From Thermococcus henrietii (GTDB lineage Archaea > Methanobacteriota_B > Thermococci > Thermococcales > Thermococcaceae), in NCBI RefSeq assembly GCF_900198835.1, contig NZ_LT900021.1:1674001-1738000 (forward strand): a stretch of DNA of 64,000 nt, in the 5' to 3' direction. Every line of letters begins with the position of its first letter. The first letter of the stretch is position 1. The notes under the pieces are model-generated. The model was given only the letters and a program-made list of their open reading frames with translations. It was not told the DNA's origin and did not search any database. The position numbers were made by a program, and so were the translations under genes. Positions 52,018 to 59,085 of this stretch are shown here, piece by piece.

Positions 52018-52180
52018 CGCTTCCCGTCATCACCGCCACGAACTTCCCAGGATACTTTCTCCGCACGTAGGCCTTTGCCTCCTCGCCCGAGCAGTGGGCG
52101 GGGGCCATGAACTCCGTCATCTCGGCAAGTCTATCGAGGGTCTCTCTGGACGGATAGTGAAAGCCGCCGATTACATTTTT
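52004..52180 (-). pseudogene. C-terminal remnant of a metallo-beta-lactamase-fold hydrolase, cut by a TnpB element
   Basis: About 58 codons remain: NVIGGFHYPSRETLDRLAE, then MAPAHCSGEEAKAYVRRKYP and VAVMTGSVIEL. This is the end of the MBL-fold family related to the methanopterin-pathway dihydropterin phosphate synthase (GGFH ... HC.GEEA ... GSVIEL). The reading frame runs into the left end of the TnpB element at ~52181 and no 5' part is found on the other side, so the gene was truncated by insertion plus deletion. Confidence 0.8.
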
Positions 52181-52190
52181 CTTTTGAAAG

Positions 52191-52210
52191 CCTCGCCCTT
52201 TAGGGCGGGG
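52191..52210. repeat. Left-end hairpin of the TnpB element
   Basis: CCTCGCCCTTTAGGGCGGGG can fold with CGCCCT pairing to AGGGCG. The same CCTCGCCCTT string opens the right-end sequence at 53612. Confidence 0.65.
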
Positions 52211-52288
52211 ATGCAATAATCAACCAAACAACCTTCAAACGGGAAAGCGACACTTTTTTAAAGCTTAAAATTCATACCATACTTTGAA

Positions 52289-53563
52289 ATGAAGAGAAGC
52301 GTGACGGTAAAACTCCAGCCCTCCAAAGAGCAGGCGAAAATTCTCCACCAGTTAGCCGACACTGGAGCCAAAGTCTGGAACCGAGTAAACTACCTGAGAA
52401 TACAACAATACTTCAAAGAACAAATCGTGGACTTCAATTCAACCGAGAAGACCGTTTATGAGGAGTTTAAGCGGGAAATTGGCTCTGCAACTGTCCAGCA
52501 AATAGCGAGGAAGAATTCGGAAGCCTGGCGGAGCTTCTTCTCCCTCCTCCGCAAAAAGCGTAACGGAGAACTCCCCAACTGGCTTAAGCCAAAACCACCA
52601 AATTACTTGAAAGAAGACGGGAGGAGGAAACCATTAATCGTCCTGAGAAACGACCAATACAAAATTGAAGGAAATAAGCTCATTCTAAAAGGCTTTGGCA
52701 AATTCAAACGCCTTGAAATCCAATTCAAGGGAAGAATACACTTGAAGGGCAAGCAAGGGCGGTTAGAAATCACTTACGACCCTGTAAAGCGGAAATGGTA
52801 TGCCCACTTGAGCGTTACCGTCGAGGAAAAACTTGAAGGTGAGAATTGGATTAAACTCCCGAGAACTCCAAAGGGAAGCCTTTCGGCAGGAATTGACCTC
52901 GGAGTTAACAATTTGATGGCCGTTTATGTGGAAAACGGGGAAAGCTTCCTTGTGAATGGAAGACCGTTAAAGAGTATTGACTTCTACTGGCGGAGAAAAA
53001 TCGCTGAGTATCAGTCAAAACTCAACAAGTCTGGAGCAAAGACGAGCAGGAAACTCAAGAGAATGCATGAGAAGTCCAAACTTCAGGCGAGGCACTACAT
53101 CAACACGGTAGTTAGACAAACGGTCAAGAAGCTCTACGAGTTAGGCGTTTCTAAAATAGTGGTTGGTTATCCTAAGGGCATAGCTCGGAATTCTGATAAG
53201 GGCAAAAGGCAGAATTTTATCCTCTCTCACGTTTGGCGGTTTAATTACGTTATCAAACGCTTGACTGAGGTTGCGGAGGAGTATGGTATTCGGGTTTTGG
53301 TTGTGAATGAGGCTTTCACTTCTAAGACCTGTCCCGTTTGCGGGAAGCCTCATGAAGGGGCTCGTTTTGTTCGTGGGTTATTTAAGTGTCCCGCGACGGG
53401 GCTTGTCTTTAACGCGGACTTGGTTGGAGCGTTTAATATTTTGAAGAAGATTGTCAAAACCATAACCCCGAATCTGGGCGGTTTGTACGCTCAGAGGAGG
53501 GGTAATTGGCCGAAGGCCCGGCCAGAGGGGTTCGAAGACCCACTTTTTAGTGGGTTTGAATGA
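52289..53563 (+). CDS. tnpB: TnpB-type RNA-guided nuclease homologue with altered RuvC-II
   Basis: A 424-residue TnpB. The N-terminal OrfB helix-turn-helix (VTVKLQPSKEQAKILHQLA) and RuvC-I Asp203 (GIDLGVNNLMAVYV) are intact, and RuvC-III Asp377 is in FNADLVGAFNIL. At the usual RuvC-II glutamate the sequence reads KIVVGYPKGIARNSD, with Gly293 in its place; Glu341 in VVNEAFTSKTCPVC may substitute. The zinc finger has Cys348, Cys351 and Cys367 but the fourth position is Thr/Gly (CPATG). It may therefore be weak, rearranged or inactive. Confidence 0.88.
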   Translation: MKRSVTVKLQPSKEQAKILHQLADTGAKVWNRVNYLRIQQYFKEQIVDFNSTEKTVYEEFKREIGSATVQQIARKNSEAWRSFFSLLRKKRNGELPNWLKPKPPNYLKEDGRRKPLIVLRNDQYKIEGNKLILKGFGKFKRLEIQFKGRIHLKGKQGRLEITYDPVKRKWYAHLSVTVEEKLEGENWIKLPRTPKGSLSAGIDLGVNNLMAVYVENGESFLVNGRPLKSIDFYWRRKIAEYQSKLNKSGAKTSRKLKRMHEKSKLQARHYINTVVRQTVKKLYELGVSKIVVGYPKGIARNSDKGKRQNFILSHVWRFNYVIKRLTEVAEEYGIRVLVVNEAFTSKTCPVCGKPHEGARFVRGLFKCPATGLVFNADLVGAFNILKKIVKTITPNLGGLYAQRRGNWPKARPEGFEDPLFSGFE

Positions 53564-53640
53564 GACCCCTCAAACCTCCCCATCCCCAGCGAGGGGTTAA
53601 ACCGTTGGAACCCTCGCCCTTCAGAACGGGGAGGAGGTCA
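53480..53640 (+). ncRNA. Predicted right-end guide (omega) RNA region of the TnpB element
   Basis: Position-based call: omega RNAs of TnpB elements span the 3' end of tnpB to the right end. The segment contains GACCCACTTTTTAGTGGGTT (53537-53556), a stable hairpin, and the GC-rich right-end sequence. Without expression data the ends are approximate. Confidence 0.4.
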
Positions 53641-53646
53641 GGAGCC

Positions 53647-54657
53647 TCATGGGGCAACCTCCAAAAACTCCCGCAGGGCATCCAGAAGCGCATCGTTTTC
53701 TTCTTTTCTGCCGACCGTTATTCTAATGTGCCCCTCAAGCCTTCCGGAGAGCTTTTTAACCGCAATCCCGCGCTCAAGGAGAAAGTCATGGGCGTCGAGC
53801 TTTACCAGGAGGAAGTTCGCCTCGCTCGGGTAGGCGTAAGGCCTGAGGGCATGGTAGAGCCTCTCGCGCTCCGAGACGATGTAGCGGATGATTTTCCTCA
53901 CGTAGTCGAGATGGTTGAGCATGAAGTCGGCTGTCGCGAGGGAGAGCGAGTTCACGCTGAACGGGGGCCGGAGCTTCCTGAGCTGCTCCATGGTTTCTTC
54001 ACTCGCCACCGCGTAGCCGAGCCTCGCCCCGGCAAGGCCGAAGGCCTTCGAGAACGTTCTGAGGACTATCAGGTTGTCGTAGTCCTTCACGAGGCCAGTG
54101 CTACTCTCCCGCGAGAACTCGGCATAGGCCTCGTCGAGCACCACAGGCGCCCCCGTCTCAAGCACTTCGATAATCCTCTTCCGGGGCTGGACGTTCCCCG
54201 TCGGATTATTGGGAGAGCAAATGAAGACGGCCCTCGCGTTCTCCGCGTGGGCCTCGATGTTACCGAGCTCGAAGTTTTCGCCGAGGGGGACGTCCTCAAC
54301 CTTCAGCCCCTCGACGGCCGCGAAGAAGGAGTACATCCCGAACGTCGGCGAGCTTATCACTACCCGGTCGCCCTCGAAGAGCTTGAGGATTAGGCCTATC
54401 AGCTCGTCGCTCCCGTTGGCGAGCATGACGTTTTCGGGGCTTAACCCGAGGGCTCCGGCGATTTTCGCCTCGACGTCGGTGGGAAAAGCCGGAGGATAGC
54501 GGTTCAGGGGAATCCGCGAGAGCTCCGAGAAGAGCTCCCTCTTGAGGCCGTGCGGCAGGTCAAAGGGGCTCTCGTTCCTGTCGAGGCGGATTCTCACTTC
54601 TGGCTCCCCAACGGGCTCCCATGAGGGAAGGTTCAGCACGTTTTTTCTAATTCTCAC
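53647..54657 (-). CDS. hisC: Histidinol-phosphate aminotransferase family protein
   Basis: A 336-residue fold-type I aminotransferase: RLDRNESPFDLP at the start, NVMLANGSDELIGLIL, FICSPNNPTGNV, VVLDEAYAEFS, the Schiff-base lysine in LRTFSKAFGLAGARLGY, and IRITVGRKEENDALL at the end. HisC makes histidinol phosphate or acts on aromatic substrates. GTG 54657 fits GGAGGCGGG upstream. No other his gene is nearby. It follows the RecA-like ATPase and could share the DtxR-type box at 55436. Confidence 0.85.
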   Translation of the reverse strand: MRIRKNVLNLPSWEPVGEPEVRIRLDRNESPFDLPHGLKRELFSELSRIPLNRYPPAFPTDVEAKIAGALGLSPENVMLANGSDELIGLILKLFEGDRVVISSPTFGMYSFFAAVEGLKVEDVPLGENFELGNIEAHAENARAVFICSPNNPTGNVQPRKRIIEVLETGAPVVLDEAYAEFSRESSTGLVKDYDNLIVLRTFSKAFGLAGARLGYAVASEETMEQLRKLRPPFSVNSLSLATADFMLNHLDYVRKIIRYIVSERERLYHALRPYAYPSEANFLLVKLDAHDFLLERGIAVKKLSGRLEGHIRITVGRKEENDALLDALREFLEVAP

Positions 54658-54672
54658 TTCACCCGCCTCCAA

Positions 54673-55422
54673 TCAGAGCCGCTTTATAGCGGGAATCAGG
54701 TTCTTCTTGCCCCTCTCCGCTTCCTTCCTAATCTCCTCAAGGATTTCCTTCGAGAGAGGAACCTCGATTTCTTTCCGCTCGAAGGGAGCGCCTTTCACCC
54801 GCTCGACCCTCAGGAAGAGCCTCATCGGCTTCTCCATCCTGCTGAACATGAGGTTGTCGGCTACCTTCTCCAGCTCCTCCACCATGTCCCTGAAGACGTC
54901 GGTGTTCACGGTCAGGAAATACGTCTTCGTTTTATCAACGCTCAGTGCCCCCTTAATCTTTTCGTGGATGGCCCTTCCATAGGTCGGCGAGAAGAATAGC
55001 AGGTTCAGCGCGGAGCCTACCACCATGGTGCCTAAGGGCGGATGGGAGTTGCTGAGGTAGACGCTTCCAAGCGCTATAGCCTCGTCCCAGACGTTGGGTT
55101 TCACAAAGTTGGCCCTGACGTGGTTGTCGGAGACGAGTTCGATTCCCTCAATCGTCGGGTCGAGCTCAACGAAGAAGACCCTTCTCCTGTACCGCTCAAG
55201 GCTCGCACCGAGGAGCCTCATCGTGTTCTGAAGGTATTCAACTGTCGTGCTCGTGAGGAGGAAGACGACCGCTCCACCGTTTTTGAGCCAGCCGGAGGCG
55301 AAGATGTAGCCGATTAGGGGCTTTCCTGAGCCGCCGGGCCCGCTGACGAGTGTTGATGTGTTCGCCGGAAACCCCTTGGGGAGTACTTCCTCAATCCAGG
55401 GAATCCCGAGCCTCACGAGCAT
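54673..55422 (-). CDS. RecA/KaiC-like ATPase domain protein with unusual Walker A
   Basis: A ~249-residue protein related to archaeal KaiC/GvpD-like RecA-superfamily proteins: LGIPWIEEVLPKGFPANTST, then the P-loop SGPGGSGKPLIGYIFA, followed by VVFLLTSTTVEYLQNTM. The residue after GK is Pro, not Thr/Ser, so nucleotide hydrolysis may be impaired. The Walker B region is also weak. ATG 55422 follows GGGGGGTGGT. The operator 55436-55458 lies in its leader. It probably forms an operon with hisC. Confidence 0.65.
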   Translation of the reverse strand: MLVRLGIPWIEEVLPKGFPANTSTLVSGPGGSGKPLIGYIFASGWLKNGGAVVFLLTSTTVEYLQNTMRLLGASLERYRRRVFFVELDPTIEGIELVSDNHVRANFVKPNVWDEAIALGSVYLSNSHPPLGTMVVGSALNLLFFSPTYGRAIHEKIKGALSVDKTKTYFLTVNTDVFRDMVEELEKVADNLMFSRMEKPMRLFLRVERVKGAPFERKEIEVPLSKEILEEIRKEAERGKKNLIPAIKRL

Positions 55423-55435
55423 GGCACCACCCCCC

Positions 55436-55458
55436 AATTAGGTTAGGCTAACCTAATT
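55436..55458. promoter_or_regulatory. DtxR/IdeR-type iron-box palindrome
   Basis: AATTAGGTTA-GGC-TAACCTAATT is a perfect 10-bp inverted repeat. Its core TTAGGTTAGGCTAACCTAA is the textbook DtxR/IdeR operator. It lies between the start of the RecA-like gene and its TATA box (GTTTAAAG, ~55485 on the minus strand), over or just after the transcript start, a repressor position. Confidence 0.8.
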
Positions 55459-55512
55459 CCATGTGCGTGGTGAATTACACGAACTTTAAACCTTGCGCCA
55501 CAGATGTGTCCA

Positions 55513-56319
55513 TTAAAGTCGCTCAATCCTCGTCGTCAGGTCGAGGGGCCTGGCGTAGTAGGGAGCGCTCGTCACTATGACATCGGCCAGGCGGGCGTAG
55601 TCGGCGATGTTATCGGCGTTTATGTTGCCCGCGACGGCTATCTCAAGCGAGGGGTTAAGCTCCCTAAGTCTCGGCACGAGGTCCTCAAGCTCCTCCGGTG
55701 AGAAGTGGTCGAGGAGGAGAAGGTCAGCGGTCTTGGCGTACTTCATGGCTTCCTCGGCAGTCCCTGGCTCCAACTCGACTTTTCTGAGGGTTTTAAGGTC
55801 TCCAAGCCCTCCGAGACAATCAACAACGCGGAGGTGGTTCCCGGTTATCAGAACGGAGTCGCTGAGCGAGTTCCTGTGGATTCCCCCGCCGCCGGCTTTA
55901 ACTGCTTTCAGCTCGAAGTAGCGCATCCCCGGGTGAGTCTTGCGCGTCGTCGCGATGATGACGTTGGGATTTACTTTCCTCGCGAGATTGACGAGCTTTC
56001 TCGTCTCGGTCGCTATCGCGCAGGTCAGCGAGAGGAACGTCTGGCTCACGCGCCAGACCCGGAAGAGCGTTCTCAGGTCTCCCCTCGCCGAGAGGATTGC
56101 CGAGCCTGCATCGAAAGTTCTTCCGCTCGGGATGAAGCCGGTCTCAAGTCCAAGGGAGGATAAAAAAGCGGAGAGCTCCTCCGTGCACGCTGAAACTCCA
56201 GGCTCCCTTGAGATTATCCTCAGCTCTCCTTTCCCCTCAATGCCGAGCAGCTCGGTTGTCTCGTCGAAGTAGGGGCAGTCCTCGTCGAGGTATAGCTCGA
56301 AGAGCCTCAGAGGGTTCAT
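55513..56319 (-). CDS. modD: ModD, NadC-like phosphoribosyltransferase of the molybdate operon
   Basis: A 268-residue quinolinate phosphoribosyltransferase-fold protein: ELYLDEDCPYFDETTELLGI, AILSARGDLRTLFRVWRVSQT, ATTRKTHPGMRYFELKAVKAGGG (in parts) and the C-terminal VTSAPYYARPLDLTTRIERL. Such NadC-like proteins encoded after modABC are called ModD; the function is unclear. Its ATG overlaps the modC stop (ATGA). A NadC function in NAD synthesis is the alternative, but no nadA or nadB is nearby. Confidence 0.75.
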   Translation of the reverse strand: MNPLRLFELYLDEDCPYFDETTELLGIEGKGELRIISREPGVSACTEELSAFLSSLGLETGFIPSGRTFDAGSAILSARGDLRTLFRVWRVSQTFLSLTCAIATETRKLVNLARKVNPNVIIATTRKTHPGMRYFELKAVKAGGGGIHRNSLSDSVLITGNHLRVVDCLGGLGDLKTLRKVELEPGTAEEAMKYAKTADLLLLDHFSPEELEDLVPRLRELNPSLEIAVAGNINADNIADYARLADVIVTSAPYYARPLDLTTRIERL

Positions 56320-57371
56320 TTCACCACCCTCAGTGCGCTCGCTTTGAAGAGGGCGTAGAACCTCTCACCGGGCCTTATCTTGAGCAGCTCGACGGCGTTC
56401 GGTGTGACAACCGCGCGGAGCGAGAGGCCGTCCGAGACGAGCGAAAGCCAGACGAGCTGGCCGCGCCTCTCCATCTCCGCTATCTCAACGGGGACAACGT
56501 TCTGAGCAGAGCATTCCCCGGGCTCCCTGGCGAGTATTATCTCCTCTGGCCTGAGCGAGAGCGTGGCTTCCCCTTCCGCCTCATCAGCGGTGTAGAGGAT
56601 TACGTCCCCGACCCTAACAGCCGTCAGGCCGTCGCGGAGGCCTTCAACGCGCCCCCTGAGCAGGTTCGTCCCGACGAAGCTCGCTATGAACTCGTCACCC
56701 GGCCGCGAAAAGACCTCCTCCGGCGTTCCAAACTGGACAATTCTCCCGTCTCTCATCACCGCGACGTGCTTTGCCAGGGCAAAGACGTCCTCGAAGTCGT
56801 GGGTGACGTGGATTACCGTCGTGCCGTGCTCCTCGATGACGGACTTCACGAGGGAGCGCAACTTTTCCCTCGTCTTCGAGTCGAGGGCGGAGAAAGGCTC
56901 GTCCATCAGGAGGACCTTTGGCCCGACGATTAGGGCCCTTGCGAGTGCAACCCTCTGCTGCTCACCGCCGCTCAGCGTCCCTGGCTTCCTGTGGAGGATG
57001 TGACCTATGTGGAGCTCCCCAGCTATTGAGCGGACCTCCCTCTCGATTTCTCCCCGCGGGAGGCCCTTCTTCCTCAGCCCGAACGCTATGTTGTCGAAGA
57101 CGCTCATGTGCGGGAAGAGCATGTAGTCCTGGTAGACTATGCTTATCCCCCTCCGCTCCGGCGGCTCGTTGGTGATGTCGCGCCCCTCAAGGATTACCCT
57201 TCCTGAGAGGAGGGGGTAAAAGCCGGCTACCGCCTCAAGGAGGACGGATTTTCCGGCCCCGGTTGGCCCGATGACGGTGAGGTAATCGTTCTCCTCGACC
57301 GAGAGCGAGACGTCTCTAAGGTGGAAGTCCCCGAGGTCTATGCTCAGGTTCTCAACCTCTAACAGGGCCAT
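56316..57371 (-). CDS. modC: Molybdate/tungstate ABC transporter ATP-binding protein
   Basis: A 351-residue ABC ATPase with Walker A GPTGAGKSVLLEAV, signature TLSGGEQQRVALARAL, Walker B VLLMDEPFSALD, switch HVTHDFEDV, and a C-terminal TOBE domain (LSLRPEEIILAREP ... VVPVEIAEMERRGQLVWLSL) that can bind oxyanions for feedback. ATG 57371 follows GGAGGGTGG. It overlaps modB by 20 nt and modD by 4 nt. Confidence 0.86.
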   Translation of the reverse strand: MALLEVENLSIDLGDFHLRDVSLSVEENDYLTVIGPTGAGKSVLLEAVAGFYPLLSGRVILEGRDITNEPPERRGISIVYQDYMLFPHMSVFDNIAFGLRKKGLPRGEIEREVRSIAGELHIGHILHRKPGTLSGGEQQRVALARALIVGPKVLLMDEPFSALDSKTREKLRSLVKSVIEEHGTTVIHVTHDFEDVFALAKHVAVMRDGRIVQFGTPEEVFSRPGDEFIASFVGTNLLRGRVEGLRDGLTAVRVGDVILYTADEAEGEATLSLRPEEIILAREPGECSAQNVVPVEIAEMERRGQLVWLSLVSDGLSLRAVVTPNAVELLKIRPGERFYALFKASALRVVK

Positions 57372-58149
57372 GCTCTCCACCCTCCAGCCTCTCGAAGAGG
57401 AGTATCGCGAGGAACGAGACCACGACGAGCACTATGCCGCTCGTTATTGCCATGCCGATGTTGCCGTAGGAGATGTTCAGGTAGAGCGTCACCGGCAGTA
57501 TCTCAGTGTTCATGTAGCTCCCGCCAGCTAAGATGAGCACGGCACCGAAGGCACCCATCGAGCGCGCGAACGAGATTATGGTCGAGGCAAAGAGGCCGTT
57601 CTTGGCCATCGGGAGCGTCACCTTCCTGAAGGTCTCGAACTCGGAGTAGCCGAGGCTCCTCGCGACGAGCTCGTAGCGCGGGCTTATCTCCTCAAACGTC
57701 GTGTAGATTACCCTGACGGCGTAGGGGAGTGCCGTGAAGAACTGGGCCACGACGATGCCGAGCTTCGTGAAGACAACCTTTACCCCAAGGTCGCTGAGGG
57801 CTTCCCCGACCGCAGTCCTGCCGAAGAGGAGGAGCAGAGCGAGACCGAGGACGAGCTCCGGGAAGGCCATCGGCAGGTCGAGGACTGACTTGACCGCGCT
57901 CTTTCCAGGGAAGTCGAAGCGCGAGAGGGCGTAGCCTATCGGTATTCCCACGAGGATGACGAGAACCGTTGAGACCGATGCCGTTATGAGCGAGAGCTTG
58001 AGGGAGTAGACCATCTCCTCCGACCTCAGCGCCTCAAGGATTTCGTGGGGCCTCGGCACGAAGAAGAGCGTCGCTATCGCCACGAAAAGGAAAAACGTGA
58101 AGATGAACGCGACCGCAATCGTGACTCTCCTGAAGCTCAGCCCTTCCAT
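57352..58149 (-). CDS. modB: Molybdate/tungstate ABC transporter permease
   Basis: A 265-residue permease with five to six transmembrane helices. The coupling motif RSLGYSEFETFRKVTLPMAKNGL (EAA loop) and DLPMAFPELVLGLALLLLFG, in parts, are typical of ModB/WtpB. ATG 58149 overlaps the end of modA by 13 nt and follows GGGGGTT. Confidence 0.87.
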   Translation of the reverse strand: MEGLSFRRVTIAVAFIFTFFLFVAIATLFFVPRPHEILEALRSEEMVYSLKLSLITASVSTVLVILVGIPIGYALSRFDFPGKSAVKSVLDLPMAFPELVLGLALLLLFGRTAVGEALSDLGVKVVFTKLGIVVAQFFTALPYAVRVIYTTFEEISPRYELVARSLGYSEFETFRKVTLPMAKNGLFASTIISFARSMGAFGAVLILAGGSYMNTEILPVTLYLNISYGNIGMAITSGIVLVVVSFLAILLFERLEGGEHGPVRG

Positions 58150-58949
58150 GGCCTGAACCCCCACTTCTCCCAGATTTCCGTGTGATTAGCTACGAACTCG
58201 TTGAAGGCCTTCGCGACGGCGAGGTGGCCGTCCTTTTCGGCGCAGGTCGTCACGGCGGTTGGGATGGTTTTAATCGAGTTCTGCTCGCGCGGTATCTGAA
58301 TAACCTCGATTTTGCCCTTTGACTGGGCCCACGTCACCATGTCCTCCCAGATTATCGCCGCGTCCGCCTGCCCGGTGGCGATGTAGATGAGGAGCTGGTT
58401 AACCGTCGGGGTAAAGACCACCACGTTTTTACTCACGTTCTCCCAGAGGCCGTTCTTTTCGAGGATTTTCTTGGCGACCTTACCGATGGCGCAGGCCTTC
58501 GGGTCGCCGAGGACGACTCTAACGCCGGGCTTCGCAAGGTCCTTGAGGGAGTGGATTCCCTTCGGGTTGCCCTTCGGAACCGCTATGACCGGGACGTGCT
58601 CCGTAACGTTGATGACGGTGTCGTTGAGGATGTACCCTTTCTTCATGGCCTGCTCGGTGTAGTACCAGGCCCCGGGGATGAAGACATCGCAACCGCATGT
58701 CGTCTGAAGGACGCCGAAGATTTCGCTGCTCCCGCCGTAGTGCACCTCGACCTTCGCGCCGGTCTCGTTCTCGAAGAGGCTTATCAGCTCGTTCATCGGC
58801 TTCATCAGGCCGGCTCCAGAGCAGACGACGACGGTTTGACCCGAGAAGGGTTTTTCGCTCCCGTGGTGACTTCCCGAGGCTATACAGCCCGCGCCGACAA
58901 CGGCTCCCAAGAGCAGCAAAACCAAGACAATACCTGTAACACCCTTCAT
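58137..58949 (-). CDS. modA: Molybdate/tungstate ABC transporter substrate-binding lipoprotein
   Basis: A 270-residue ModA-type binding protein. The N-terminal signal ends in VVGAGCIAS, a lipobox-like cysteine. The mature part has VVCSGAGLMKPMNELI, VEVHYGGSSEIFGVL, CDVFIPGAWYYTEQA and TGQADAAIIWEDMV, the ModA/WtpA two-lobe pattern. It is shorter than Pyrococcus WtpA, so molybdate/tungstate preference cannot be told. ATG 58949 follows GGGTGGT. The promoter carries shared element B (58983-59032). Confidence 0.85.
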   Translation of the reverse strand: MKGVTGIVLVLLLLGAVVGAGCIASGSHHGSEKPFSGQTVVVCSGAGLMKPMNELISLFENETGAKVEVHYGGSSEIFGVLQTTCGCDVFIPGAWYYTEQAMKKGYILNDTVINVTEHVPVIAVPKGNPKGIHSLKDLAKPGVRVVLGDPKACAIGKVAKKILEKNGLWENVSKNVVVFTPTVNQLLIYIATGQADAAIIWEDMVTWAQSKGKIEVIQIPREQNSIKTIPTAVTTCAEKDGHLAVAKAFNEFVANHTEIWEKWGFRPWKG

Positions 58950-58982
58950 TAGACCACCCGAAAAGGAGGTTCGGGATTCGAA

Positions 58983-59032
58983 TTTAAACGTTTGCGTAAA
59001 CAAAAGAGTTTTCTGTAAATGAAAGTGTTTTC
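58983..59032 (-). promoter_or_regulatory. Shared ~48-nt promoter element, site B (modABCD)
   Basis: Minus strand: GGAAAACACTTTC, ATTTACAGAAAACTC, TTTTGTTTACGCAAA, then the TATA box CGTTTAAATT. It matches sites A, C and D in the same register within one base. Confidence 0.7.
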
Positions 59033-59085
59033 CAACCCTGCGAGACCGTTAAAAGGATTCCCTCGAATTCGGTCCGGTGGTGGCG

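Larger units (their letters stand above)
52181..53640 (+). mobile_element. IS605-family, IS1341-type element (tnpB only)
   Basis: A single tnpB gene flanked by related GC-rich ends: CCTCGCCCTTTAGGGCGGGG (52191-52210, a hairpin) on the left and CCCTCGCCCTTCAGAACGGG followed by GAGGAGGTCA (53611-53640) on the right. There is no tnpA, so the element cannot move on its own. In this family the right end and the 3' part of tnpB give the guide (omega) RNA. Exact ends are estimated. Confidence 0.8.

Noticed and set aside
55513-56319. Annotation as nicotinate-nucleotide pyrophosphorylase (NadC)
   Set aside because: The fold is the same but the gene is translationally coupled to modABC, which fits ModD better; no nadA or nadB is nearby.
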